From Bactericera cockerelli (lineage: Eukaryota; Arthropoda; Insecta; Hemiptera; Triozidae): 64,000 nt of DNA. A program made the position numbers and the translations under genes. The notes under the pieces are model-generated. The model worked only from the letters and a program-made list of their open reading frames with translations, did no database searches and was not told the DNA's origin. The stretch lies in contig CM044967.1 of the NCBI GenBank assembly GCA_024516035.1, positions 14,473,363 through 14,537,362 of the forward strand, in the 5' to 3' direction. Below, piece by piece: positions 45,618 through 56,552 of the stretch. How positions within the stretch are numbered: the first letter of the stretch is position 1; every line of letters begins with the position of its first letter.

Positions 45618-45771
45618 CTGAGGACCTGGTTCGTACTGACTATGACGGGCTGCTGACAATTCTCCATGTTGTCCTTGACCTGCAGCACGCAATGCACCCA
45701 CAGCCAGCCCCCCTCTCTCTTCTGCAAACGGATCAGCAGAATGCAGGATCCGTCCTGATCCGACTGGGTAA
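45618..45771 (-). CDS. Internal exon of a PAS-domain (bHLH-PAS) transcription factor, dysfusion/NPAS4-like
   Basis: A minus-strand exon of 154 bp lies between a CTGTTCCAG acceptor (above 45771) and a CTCAG/GTAAGAT donor (below 45618). The frame reads TQSDQDGSCILLIRLQKREG, then GWLWVHCVLQVKDNME, then QQPVIVSTNQVLR. This is the end of a PAS domain with its PAC strand: an RxxKxGGWxWV core, then a V-x-x-N-x-V-L ending, as in Sim, Trachealess, HIF and dysfusion. The run VHCVLQVKDN fits dysfusion/NPAS4-type factors best in my memory. The exon is GC-rich compared with its surroundings, as a conserved exon should be. No bHLH exon, PAS-A exon or following exon is recognisable in the window, so introns must be long or the rest lies outside. 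Alternatives: another class I bHLH-PAS factor. Confidence 0.72.
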
Positions 45772-46304
45772 CTGGAACAGTTATGGGACGGAATATTGAT
45801 ACTATTTTTTTTTTTTATCACAAATTAATCTTAGTTTAGGTGAGTTAAACAATAAACAGGTTTTAGAACAGAATATTCTTATTATGTATTTTTATTTTTT
45901 ATCGCAAATTAATCTTAGTTTAATTTGGTACTTTTAATGGTTCCACTATGAATAAAATTGTCCAAATAACCTGTTGATTAATTAATTAAAGCTGAATTTT
46001 CTATAGGCAACATTGTCCAATGGACAATGAAAACGGTTATGGTTAATTTCCAGTTGTATTCATCCAATCCAGTCAATGTAATTGATAAACCAACCCTTCA
46101 TTGCTTATGAAGTTATTACATACTCAAAATGTATAGTTAAAATAAATTGTTGTTAGACATTTTTGAAGGATTCCTTCATTTTCTGGTTAGCAACAGTACC
46201 AACTCTCATGATAAAGCCAACCTAGGATTGATTTTACATTTTGTTAGGTTGCAGGTGTGTAAATCAACATCAGCTGTGGTCAAAATGTTTCATCAGGAGC
46301 TTCA

Positions 46305-46931
46305 TTGTTTGAAAACGTTAGTAGTACACTACTCTTTACTGTTCCATTGAGTTCTATCCTGTGCTTTTTACATCCAGTTAACGTCATTAAACCTCAAGCA
46401 ATTCCTCAACTTAGCAAAGGTCTGCTTTTAGGGCCATATATTATTCATTTTTGAACGAGTGTGTCAATCTCTTCTGCGATCTATATAAATAAAATAAACA
46501 TTTTCCCATTCTACACCAGTAGGTAATAAAGTTAAAGAATCCGAGCAAGTTAAGTGCGATCCAGAATCGGAAAATAGAAATGAAGATGGTATGATTGTTT
46601 AAATTGAGCTCGCATTAAAGGGTGGGGTTATTGTTTGAAAACGTTAGTAGTACACTACTCTTTACTGTTCCATTGAGTTCTATCCTGTGCTTTTTACATC
46701 CAGTTAACGTCATTAAACCTCAAGCAATTCCTCAACTTAGCAAAGGTCTGCTTTTAGGGCCATATTCATTTTTGAACGAGTGTGTCAATCTCTTCTGCGA
46801 TCTATATAAATAAAATAAACATTTTCCCATTCTACACCAGTAATAAAGTTAAAGAATCCGAGCAAGTTAAGTGCGATCCAGAATCGGAAAATAGAAATGA
46901 AGATGGTATGATTGTTTAAATTGAGCTCGCA
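46305..46931. repeat. Tandem duplication, two units of about 305 bp separated by 17 bp
   Basis: Unit 1 (46305-46613) and unit 2 (46631-46931) are nearly identical from TTGTTTGAAAACGTTAGTAG to AAATTGAGCTCGCA. They differ by small indels (extra ATATT and GTAGG in unit 1). The spacer contains AAAGGGTGGGGTTAT, a string also found in the retroelement 3' UTR at 47490. High identity implies a recent event. Confidence 0.9.
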
Positions 46932-47364
46932 CGCAAGATGAATGAGCATATGGAAAATTAAAATAATGACAGCGAAAAAAAATTCCAAGTCATTGTGATT
47001 CGGACTTGCTTTAAATTACTCGTTCCTTTCAGTTTATGTTTTCCAAACCACTTCTGGCGTAGGTAGGTACTCTCGATTTCCATAGCGTTCACATCTCACA
47101 TTGGAGCACGACCAATGTGTCAAAACCGTTTTCAAGAAGAAACTAATAACATGCACTATCGTGTGAATGATAATAAAAATAATAAACCAATGGTCGTTTC
47201 GTGATAATGTTTATTCAATTAGCTTGCTTACTGATAAAACATCACACGAAATTTTCCTCCGCATTCCGGAATTCTTGATTCTGAGGAATCTGGGGGCATA
47301 TCTAGAACAACTTCTCACTTTTCTGTTTATACTGAACTCCTTCTTCTTCCTTATTTATTTATTT
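46932..47364. other. No gene seen
   Basis: AT-rich. A 76-codon ORF at 47167 has no recognisable features. Confidence 0.35.
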
Positions 47365-47530
47365 ATTTTTATTTATTTAAAAACTCTTTATTCGTAGACA
47401 AATAATGGTAAAAAATAAATATAAAATTGACAATATTAATAATATAAACAAGAAAAAAATAAATAAAATATATACATATGTCCTAATTAAAGGGTGGGGT
47501 TATTGCCTATGGCAATCTCTTCCACTTTGC
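47365..47530 (-). repeat. Non-LTR retrotransposon 3' UTR, copy 2
   Basis: Colinear with copy 1 at 45064-45240 (AATATAAACAAG, ATATGTCCTAATTAAAGGGT, GGTTATTGCCTATGGCAATC). Beyond it, 47570-47760 resembles parts of SINE-like repeats at 44600-44690 (GTCGTTTGGCCTGACAA). Confidence 0.55.
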
Positions 47531-48258
47531 CTTTTCCCAATCATACTTGGAGACGGCATTGGTCAAATTTGTCCTGATTTGTGAGGTTTTTCGGTTCTGA
47601 CACTTCTTCTTCTACATTTACGGCTTGATACCCTTCCTAGTAGCAGCACTGTTAAGGGCACCAATGCTTTTTGTTATTGTCGTTTGGCCTGACAAGGCCA
47701 GTATCCTATCTGTTTAAAGTCCCCTAGCGAGACACTCTGGGGGCACTACTACTCGAGTCGATTATTACCTAGCCTTATTGAACAGAATGAAATTTCCAAG
47801 ATAGATATTACCAATCAACCTTTCTAGGTAAGTTGTAGTACACTCGAACTTACGGAATTCTTCCATAAATAAAACAAAAGTGCCGGCCCTGAACATCAAA
47901 CAAGTGGCTCCTCACTCGGTTATACTTGACTTTATACAAATCACTATTGGTATATTTATTCGTTTTTTTTATATATACAAAAACATGAAAATCGTCAGTT
48001 ATAAACACAGTAAAATTAAATATAATTGCGCAAATTACATGAAAAAAAATGAAGTAAGGTTACTCGTCCAGTGCTTTATCTATCGAGGTACAGAGGTCAC
48101 TTTTTACATTTTTTTTTCCACCCTGTAGGACGGAGGTGCAAATCCCCCGTGTATACGCCCCTGATATAATGAATAGTCTCTGGGAACTAACTTTTACACC
48201 AGAAGCTAAAACTTACAACCTTACAGTTTAACATGGTTAAATACACGAAAGTACAATA
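47531..48258. other. Mixed old repeat fragments; no gene seen
   Basis: Includes TTCCACCCTGTAGGACGG (48118), possibly one tip of a CAGGGTG-type element. No coding support. Confidence 0.3.
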
Positions 48259-48270
48259 GGTACATGAGAG

Positions 48271-48301
48271 TATGAGAGAGAGAGAGAGAGAAAGAGAGAG
48301 A
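48271..48301. repeat. (GA)n microsatellite
   Basis: About 15 GA units with one interruption. Confidence 0.9.
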
Positions 48302-48550
48302 TTGGCGCAATAGCTTAAGTGAATCATTGCAGAATATAAAGAAAGAAAAAACGTGTAATTTTATTATTAAAAGTGTGCTTTTGCTGAACAAAAAATTAAA
48401 TGATTTTCTAAACGGAGCCACTGAAGTCGGTATTTACCACTTTTTGGTGTTTCGGACTAAACCACACCAGAGACATCGTATAACATAAAATAACTATGTC
48501 ATGTGTTTTTCGATGTCATATATAAATGGTGGTAGGAGGATAGGATTTTC

Positions 48551-48624
48551 TCTGCTGGCCTATTTCGATGTCATAAGGATAGGAGGAAATAGGTGCCTGA
48601 ATATAGGCGAAATAGGCCAGCAGA
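48551..48624. other. Perfect 17-bp inverted repeat within a small imperfect duplication
   Basis: TCTGCTGGCCTATTTCG (48551-48567) is complemented exactly at 48608-48624. The 40-base loop repeats GATGTCATA and AGGATAGGA seen just outside the left arm, suggesting a small rearranged element. Confidence 0.7.
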
Positions 48625-49248
48625 TAAAAATTAAGAATGTTCTTGTTAGAAATAGTCAAATATACATATATCATCTGTAGGCCGAAGTCGTTTTTTTTTG
48701 GGACCACCTTGTATGTTAACTTGCATTAAAATCATTATTAAAATTGCACATCACCCTTCCACATCACAAGTAGTACCTACTTATCTACTAAAAAAACAAC
48801 ACTTTCTATACCTTATAGGTATTTAATAGAAAGTAAAAACACACACCAATTTGTCAACCAGTCACAACAGAAAATTGAGAAGTTGTACTAGTTATAACTT
48901 CCAGGTGGTAGAGAGGTTGATATGAAGAAAGAAAAAAAAAGGTTGATATGAAAAAGGCCTTTACCATTATATTTATCGGGTCACTACTAATGGCCTAAGA
49001 TGATGATGACATTCCCAGAGCTAATTGAAACAGTCTGGACTACTAATAATTGCGGACATGTCTAAGTGGAAAACGCTAAGAGAAATAAGAATCTTTGTCA
49101 CACTCAATTACACCCAGGTAACAATGTTAGACCTCATTTGTATTGCCCTAATAGGACTTGGTCCCTTTGACAGTTGAACTTCGGAATTCTTTTTAAAAAT
49201 GAGGGTATGTAAAAAGATTTAGTGGAAGGTAACCACCAGGCGATGTTC

Positions 49249-49415
49249 ATGCTCAAAGCATTTTCTACCACCTAACCTTCAGAGTCTTATTATTATGTGG
49301 TCACAAACTCCAATTAATGAGGAAAAATTTATGCACTGGGTGGGATTCGGACCAACGGATACCTTCGCTACCTGGATTACCAGACTAGCGCGTTAACCAC
49401 TTGACTACCAGTGCA
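49249..49415 (-). repeat. tRNA-derived SINE, family B, copy 2
   Basis: Close match to 35239-35411, same strand: head TGCACTGGTAGTCAAGTGGT, B-box region GTTGGTCCGAATCCCACCCA, 3' end AGAAAATGCTTTGAGCAT. It differs by few substitutions and one short deletion. Confidence 0.85.
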
Positions 49416-50027
49416 CAACCTACTTGAACTGATCTACTAAATATTTGACATAGGCACTTATGACTCGAATTTCCGACCTCCAGGTTATAAGTTATTATTA
49501 GGTACTTTAGTAATGTTATGTTCCATCGCAGGTAATGATAGAGGTCTATTATTCTTGAATATTTAAGCACAATATCTACGTAAGTTATTTTTTATAGGCT
49601 GTCCATGTCCAGTCTATCCACACAATGTCCAATGGTTATAATTAGTGTTTCAGAGCGCTGTCGAACAAAAATAAGGACAAAACGTGTATTAAAGTGCTTT
49701 GTAATCTTACAGACTGATTTCTCGATAGAATCTGGCATCTGAAATGCCTCAGATGCATGTCCAAAGAAAATTATTTTCCATGCATGATATTATTCTTTTA
49801 TGCGTGATGACAAGTGTGAATATCTAATAGATGCATGTTATTTATCTAAGTTAGGTATTAAACAAACACGATTACATTAGAAGGGTCCAAAAGAAATTAA
49901 TTCCTGCTAATTCCATCCAATATATTTAAGAAAATTGAACCATTTGAATAGCAGAACCTCGATCCAGAAAGCACTCTCACTCTTAAAATTCTGAAAAGTC
50001 CCTTTCAACGGTAAAATTTCACTCTTT
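49416..50027. other. No gene seen
   Basis: AT-rich. 49440-49500 has a weak resemblance to the family C SINE head (CGACCTCCAGGTTATAAG). Confidence 0.3.
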
Positions 50028-50190
50028 TTATCCTTTAAAATTATTTGAAACATGTTTTGTAATCCAGGTTCTTTTTATCCTGTAAAATTTGAAACATTTT
50101 TTGTAATCCAGGTTCTTGTTATCCTGTAAAATTTGGAACATGTTTTGTAATACAGGTTCTTGTTATTCTGTAAACTTTGAAACATGATTA
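50028..50190. repeat. Minisatellite, about 46-bp unit, about 3.5 copies
   Basis: Units carry TATCCTGTAAAATTTGAAAC, then ATGTTTTGTAAT and CCAGGTTCTT. Substitutions accumulate toward both ends. Confidence 0.85.
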
Positions 50191-51740
50191 TTATATGGTA
50201 GGTTTTTTGGTTCTTACCATGGACATTTCATCTAGTAAAACTGTTTGTCTGCTGAAGTTAAGATACTTTTCAGTATTACCTCGGCAGTACTAAAAATGTA
50301 TATTCTATTCTATTTACCAGCAAAATAATATATCTCTTGAAATATTATGTCTACATTAAAGATTAGGTACAAATTAGAGTTTGATACGAATGTTTAATAC
50401 TTTCTTTCTAATGTTTTTAACTGACACTTAGCAGGAGTGTTTTAAAAATACAGTTTGAAAAGGTCCGTAAAAGCATGTCACTAGAGATAGAGCAAGCGAG
50501 GATTGTATAAAGGTTAACAATATTGTATTGGAATAATAATTACATTAACATGTTCTTACCATAAATATGAAGAAATAGGAAGGTAATTTAAAAAAAATCA
50601 CAATTCACATGCTTCACAATCATTTGATTCCATTTAAACAACTAGTATTATAGATTTCATTCAACAAAAAAATTCTAAAAATTACACCATCACTAACTTA
50701 TTAAAGGGCAAAATTCTTCTCACACAAAAACTGATGAAAAAAATCATAGTTTGTTTACATTTTTAACATTAACTGGGCCTTGTTTATTGAGTAAATATTA
50801 ATATCGAAAAAATAGCACTAATTTTTATTTCTGCTTGGAGCAAAAAAAAAAAAAAAAAAAATGCATTTGGTAAATTAAATCAACTTTACTTCTCGTAAGC
50901 ACTCCTTTTTCGATTAAAATTATTTCATGTTGATTCACATTTTTCCGCTGGTGTTAAAGAACGATTTAAAAAAATAATGTAGGTAACTTATGTCGTGAGA
51001 ATCTCTTAAGGTAATGTCTCTCTCTGTTACAAATTTTATGTAGGTATCCCAACGTGCTTGAAAGTAAAAAAAGTACTCAATACCCACTAAGATAGTTTCG
51101 TTGGTCGCAGTTCAACAGAACAGTAGCTAGTGATATAACAATGATATTCTCTTCACATCTTGGGGGGGTCATCTCTAACAATTTTCCCGATCTCACGTAA
51201 CATTCAGGAAAATTGATTCGAAAAAGGATTAATCGACTGTCGAATTTGATGATGAGCCATTCTTTTCAATCAAATTGGTTCGATTTATTGAGAAATATTC
51301 GTATATGTACGTACCAACACGGTTTCATTTTGACGAATGCATGACCTTTTTCTAGACACAGTGTCCGATCCTACTCTTTTCAATGATTTATGATGTCCTC
51401 TTGAAAAACAGAAAATGGGGTTTTTTTTACTTATTGAATTAAGATATTATTCTAATTAATATACATATCTGTGGAAAATTTCATGTTCTTATCTTAATAA
51501 AAAAAAAAAAATAATAATAATAAATATGACGTATGACAGTTGGGTAGGTATGTTAGTTGGTAAATAAATAGTTATAATAGTTTTGTAATATGACGTCCAC
51601 TTGATGATCAGATAGATGGGTCCCAAAGGGAACCATGGGGGTTTAATCATGCTCGGGGGGCACCGCAAATAACAACAGGGTTTACTGTTTTTGTTTTTTA
51701 TTTTTCTAAAACACTGAAAGAAAGAGACATTATTCTAGTA
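50191..51740. other. No gene seen
   Basis: AT-rich sequence with A-runs near 50841-50860 and 51499-51512 and an (AAT)n stretch. Borders the second palindromic element. Confidence 0.35.
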
Positions 51741-54700
51741 CCGCAAGCCCAAAAATAGCGAAATAAATGCAAGTTTTGGTGTAGTTTTGATTTTTTGAAC
51801 CATAGTGTATTTTGAGCTGCTGAACACGAATCTGAGGTTTGCCAACAAAAATTTTACCGGCAAATTTTTTTACAGGCAAAAAACAGGCAAAAAATTGGAC
51901 TATTTTTAGATTTTCTGAAATATCTCCCAAGTGATTTAATAAACGCCAACACTAATTCCATACAAAGTTGTTCACAACCAAATTCCCTACATTTTATATT
52001 CTACAAAAAAAATTGTGCGACCAACCTTTGAGCTTTGAGGGCGCCCTCAAAATGCAGGCAAAAAATCAAAAGTGGCCACATTTGCGATTTTTTAAAATTT
52101 TACTTCAAAATAACGCTCCTGACAATATTTTTGGCAGTTAGAGACGTCATTGATGGCTTACAGGCTAAAGTTTCAGACTTTTTCAGCCTTTTAGAAGGAC
52201 CTTTGCAGCCTTTTGGAGTGATCACAGTCACCTGTGTCTATCTAGAACCCTGGTTTTAAAACAAAAACTTTTGCTGTACTTGTGATTTTTGGTAATATAG
52301 TGTATTTATTGCTGCAAAGTATGAATTTGACGTTTGCCAACAAAAAAATTGCCGTCATTTTTTTAACAGGCAAAAACGGCCTGAATGGAGCTTTTTTCAG
52401 TTTTTAACAATATCTCCGAAACTGTGCATTTCAAAGCAACGTTGGGTGAATACTAAGTTCAACATAACTGATTTTCGTACATATTATGTTCCCAATATTT
52501 TTTTGTGCAACCAACCTTTGAGCTTTGAGAGCGTCCTCAAAGCCCAGGCAAAAAATCAGAAAAGGCAAATTTGGACTTTTTGAAGTTTTACCTCGACATA
52601 ACCTTCTTGGCAGTGTGTATGATATTGTTTAGTTTAGACTCTAAAGGTCTAAACTTTAGAAGCTAAATTTCGTGACCTTTGCAGATTTTTTGTAATACCT
52701 GGATCTAGATCAGGAACACTTGCATCAATCTAGGACCCTTCCTTGTTTTTAAACAAAGAGTTTTGTTGTAGTTTCAATTTTTGGTACACTTGAGTATTTG
52801 GACTGCTGAGTCCCGAATATTGTGTTTGCAAAAAAATAAGTTGCTGGCCAACAAAACTATTTCCTACTATTCTTTCAAATGTCATCCTAAGTGATTATTG
52901 CTAAATTTTGCCGGTTCCAATCAGGCTAGGTGAGGTCGATGTGAGATTAGTTTGTGATGGCAACGCCTATCTATTCCACTGTCCTATATTTCTACATTAT
53001 AAGCAGTTCATTTTCAATTTATATATTGGGCACCTGAACCTGAAAGGTTCGATGTTTCTAATGGTTGACGCCTTACTCGGTCGTGGTGTTGAAGAAAGCG
53101 TTCTCATAAGATGGACAATGGGGATGACATCCATTCAGCATGTGTCAGAACAAATCGAACATTTCTGTGGTGTTTCGCTTTCCAACGAAAAACTCGAAAA
53201 CTTTTTGAGCTACGATCTAGGACCTTATTCTTTGTCATTTTTTGACAAAGGATGCATGAGAAAAGGAACAAAGTCCACTCTATACAAAGATCTTAAGCCC
53301 CTGACGAACAAGCACTTTACTGGTCAGGTGCAATATGTAATTGATGGGGGATTCCTGTTACACAGAGTTGTCTGGCCTACAAATGCATCATTCTCTTCAA
53401 ACTGTGACAGATACATGCAGTATGTCATCTCCAAATATCCTGGGGCAGTAGTTGTCTTCGATGGCTAGCCTGAAGATATTCAAAGAGGAACAAAGACAGC
53501 TGAGCGTATGAGAAGAACGAGGACTCTCTCATCTGCAGAAATGCTTTTTGATGACACCATGACACCAACAATGTCAAAAGATAATTTTCTAGCAAATCCA
53601 AGAAATAAGAGTCGTCTCATTGACTTACTTGCTACCAAACTTTCAGAAGCAGGTTTGCAATATAAGCAGGCAGAAGAAGATGCAGGCGTACTGATTGTTA
53701 CGACCGCACTCAAATGAGACTGTTACTATAGTAGGGGAATATTAGTAATCTTGATTGTGCTCTGTGAAGTTGACAATGTCTTCTATTTAAAACCTGGAAA
53801 GCAGACCATTTGTCCAGCTTTGTATTCACCCCTTGAAGCTGCAACTTCCTCATGCGTGAAAGAACACATCCTCTTTCTACATGCAATGAGCAGGTGTGAT
53901 AAGACGTCGGCTTTCTTTAAACAAGGAAATAGGGAAATTTTTAAAAACCCTTGTAAAAAGTCCTAGTCTTGGAAAAGTTATAGACGTCTTCAAAGACTCT
54001 GTAGCAGCAGCAGGAGAACGCTTCTTAATACATTTGTATGCATCCAGTGGAAAAAATCCGTCTTCACTTAACCATCTGCGATACATATGTTATACCAAGG
54101 TAGCCTTTAGAATCAACTCCAACATTGCTGCGTTACCACCGTGTGCACTCCCTCAGGCTGTACCCTGTACCATCAAGTGCAACAATGGTTGGGAGTAAGA
54201 AAAGCTCCTGAAGAATGGGGATGGAAGCAAACTCAAACAGGTCTAGAACCTATATTAAATCTCTCTGCCCCCGCTCCCCCCGAATTGCTGAAGCTCGTTT
54301 CCTGCAAATGTACAGGAAACTGTGGCTGCAGGAAAGCAGGACTCTCCATCAATAGAGGACCCTGATCCAAGTCCCTCAGAAAGATGTGCTGCAAAGGTCA
54401 AAAAATTTAGCCTTTAAACCATTATTAATATCATTCACACTGCCAATGAAGTTTATGTCGAGGTAAAACCTCAAAAATTTCAAATTTTGCCTTTTCTGAC
54501 TTTTTGCCTGGGCTTTGAGGACGCTCTCAAAGCTCAAAGGTTGGTTGCACAAAAAAATATTGGGAACATAATATGTACGAAAATCAGTTATGTTGAACTT
54601 AGTATTCACCCAACGTTGCTTTGAAATGCACAGTTTCGGAGATATTGTTAAAAACTGAAAAAAGCTCCATTCAGGCCGTTTTTGCCTGTTAAAAAAATGA

Positions 54701-55304
54701 CGGCAATTTTTTTGTTGGCAAACGTCAAATTCATACTTTGCAGCTATAAATACACTATATTACCAAAAATCACAAGTACAGCAAAAGTTTTTGTTTTAAA
54801 ACCAGGTTTCTAGATAGACACAGGTGACTGTGATCACTCCAAAAGGCTGCAAAGGTCCTTCTAAAAGGCTGAAAAAGTCTGAAACTTTAGCCTGTAAGCC
54901 ATCAATGACGTCTCTAACTGCCACAAATATTGTCAGGAGCGTTATTTTGAAGTAAAATTTTAAAAAATCGCAAATGTGGCCACTTTTGATTTTTTGCCTG
55001 CATTTTGCGGTCGCCTTCAAAGCTCAAAGGTTGGTCGCACAATTTTTTTTGTAGAATATAAAATGTAGTGAATTTAGTTGTGAACAACTTTGTATGGAGT
55101 TAGTGTTGGCGTTTATCAAATCACTTGGGAGATATTTCAGAAAAACTAAAAATAGTCCAATTTTTTGCCTGTTTTTTGCCTGTAAAAAAATTTGCCGGTA
55201 AAATTTTTGTTGGCAAACCTCAGATTCGTGTTCAGCAGCTCAAAATACACTATGGTACAAAAAATCAAAACTACACCAAAACTTGCATTTTTAAAAGCCA
55301 GGAT
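51741..55304 (+). mobile_element. Large palindromic element (about 3.56 kb) carrying a decayed PIN-nuclease gene
   Basis: Two inverted arms of about 0.9 kb (51764-52684 and 54389-55288) flank a central coding region. TA flanks at 51739-51740 and 55305-55306 lie within CTAGTA and TACTAG, so the empty site may have been CTAGTACTAG with a TA duplication. The extreme tips differ between ends. Each arm is itself built of about 490-bp degenerate tandem units: CCAACCTTTGAGCTTTGAG recurs at 52021 and 52511, and AGTTTTG-type openings recur near 51768, 52262 and 52757. The centre (52908-54364) encodes remnants of a PIN-like protein. No DDE transposase is seen. Confidence 0.78.
52908..54364 (+). pseudogene. 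Transposon-borne PIN/XPG-like nuclease protein with Cys-rich tail, decayed
   Basis: The frame from 52908 reads to a TAG at 53466. The last part has QYVIDGGFLLHRVVWPTNAS and GAVVVFDG: an acidic VIDGGxLLHR strand, then VVFDG, which look like the first acidic motifs of asteroid/FEN1-type PIN domains. The same frame continues past the stop to 53714 (AEMLFDDTMTPTMSKDNFLA, EEDAGVLIVTTALK). Shifted frames then give ETVTIVGE, NVFYLKPGKQTI, VKEHILFLHAMSRCDKTSAF with FKQGNREIFK, AGERFLIHLYAS, YHQVQQWLG with APEEWGWK, and APPELLKLVSCKCTGNCGCR, a CxC-type metal-binding end. At least one stop and three frame changes show decay. From memory this is a repetitive protein family widespread in insects; its N-terminus appears at 29082-29740. 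Confidence 0.68.
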
Positions 55305-55370
55305 TACTAGACTACATGGAGAGGGAGAGAAAAAGAGAGATAAAAGAAGAGACATGGCGAATAGACAAAA

Positions 55371-55389
55371 AAGGTGTGTGTGTGTGTGT

Positions 55390-55438
<49 letters not shown>

Positions 55439-55500
55439 AGAGCTATAGAAAGAAAAAGAGATAAAAAAGGATAGGTTGTACATAGAGACCAAGACAAAAA

Positions 55501-55531
<31 letters not shown>

Positions 55532-55645
55532 TAAAAAATAGTGCTAAAAGAGGAGAGATAGAAAGAAAAAGAGATAAAAAAGGATAGGTTGTACATAGAG
55601 ACCAAGACAAAAATGTGTGTGTGAGAGAGAGAGAAGATAGATAAG
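55371..55645. repeat. Compound (GT)n(GA)n microsatellites with an about 110-bp tandem duplication
   Basis: Three GT-then-GA arrays (about 55375-55436, 55500-55530, 55614-55636). The stretch AAAGGATAGGTTGTACATAG with GACCAAGACAAAAATG occurs between them twice, so the unit duplicated with its microsatellite. Long spurious ORFs of Ser/Leu and Thr/His runs arise here. Confidence 0.92.
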
Positions 55646-56415
55646 TGGATAATTAGGAGACAATAATATATTTCACTGGAGAACAAAGCCGTACAGACTC
55701 ATTACCAATAAGGTATCGAATCAGGTATTGCAGTTGGTCCATTTCCCGAAATTGATTTAATGGTATTTCTGGTTACATTACTCTGTAGGTCTCAGAAAAT
55801 TGATTTCTATCAAATAGTTCGGTTCCATTTTTGTGAGTATGTATCTGATAGACCCTACGAGAGGTACACGAATTTCTGTCTGAGATCACTGAAGTTAATC
55901 ACCTGGTTCACGGATGATACATGGGTGGTGTTACCGAGCTGGAATCTATTCCTAGTCACCTATTATTTCTACTGGCATTCCGGTCCAATGCAGGCTGGGT
56001 GAGCTCAATAATGAGTAGCTAACAAAGTTGTTCGCGCAGCGAATTCCTTGATAATTGCTTGATGAAATGACCATTGACCACGATAATTTAGTTGAAAGTG
56101 ACGTCCCGTGAGTCACATCCCAAAAACAAAGAAAATATTTTCACAGTGCTACAAGTGGATGTCAATATTTGTATTTACTCCAAAACATGTTTGAAGAACT
56201 TTCTCCATATCCTTCACGGTCCTGTGCATACATCCTCAACCTCGGCATTCATTTTCTCATGTTGATGTGTCCTTCCCTTCTTGCTACTTGCCAACTCACT
56301 CCGACGCTGCATTTCGCAACATTTCTTCTTCCCAATATGTAGGCGGGCAGTAGTGCGTCAGGCCAAGTTCAGGCCTCACGCACTTAAGGGCCGAATTATG
56401 AAACCGGATTAAATA
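55646..56415. other. No gene seen
   Basis: Moderately AT-rich. A minus-strand open stretch at 56220-56350 (KKCCEMQRRSELASSKKG) has no recognisable family or splice context. Confidence 0.3.
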
Positions 56416-56552
56416 AGTGATCATATTCGTGATATCACAACTACTCAAACTCGCTTTACTAAATTTACGCTAAATCCGGTACGCACTTGAACCACCGACC
56501 TGCAGGTTACGAGTCCGCCGCTTTATCGCAAGCTACTGAGGTCGGTAACAGC
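56416..56552 (-). repeat. tRNA-derived SINE, family C, copy 4
   Basis: The best-preserved head of the family on the minus strand: CCTCAGTAGCTTGCGATAAA, then CTCGTAACCTGCAGGTCGGT and GGTTCAAGTGCG. The body has TATCACGAATATGATCACT. Confidence 0.65.

Noticed and set aside
51730..55310. Paired ORFs of 61-75 codons in the arms of the second palindrome
   Set aside because: Same reason: repeated because the arms are inverted copies, low-complexity Lys/Phe-rich translation.
55192..55686. Ser/Leu- and Thr/His-repeat ORFs
   Set aside because: Translations of GT/GA microsatellites.
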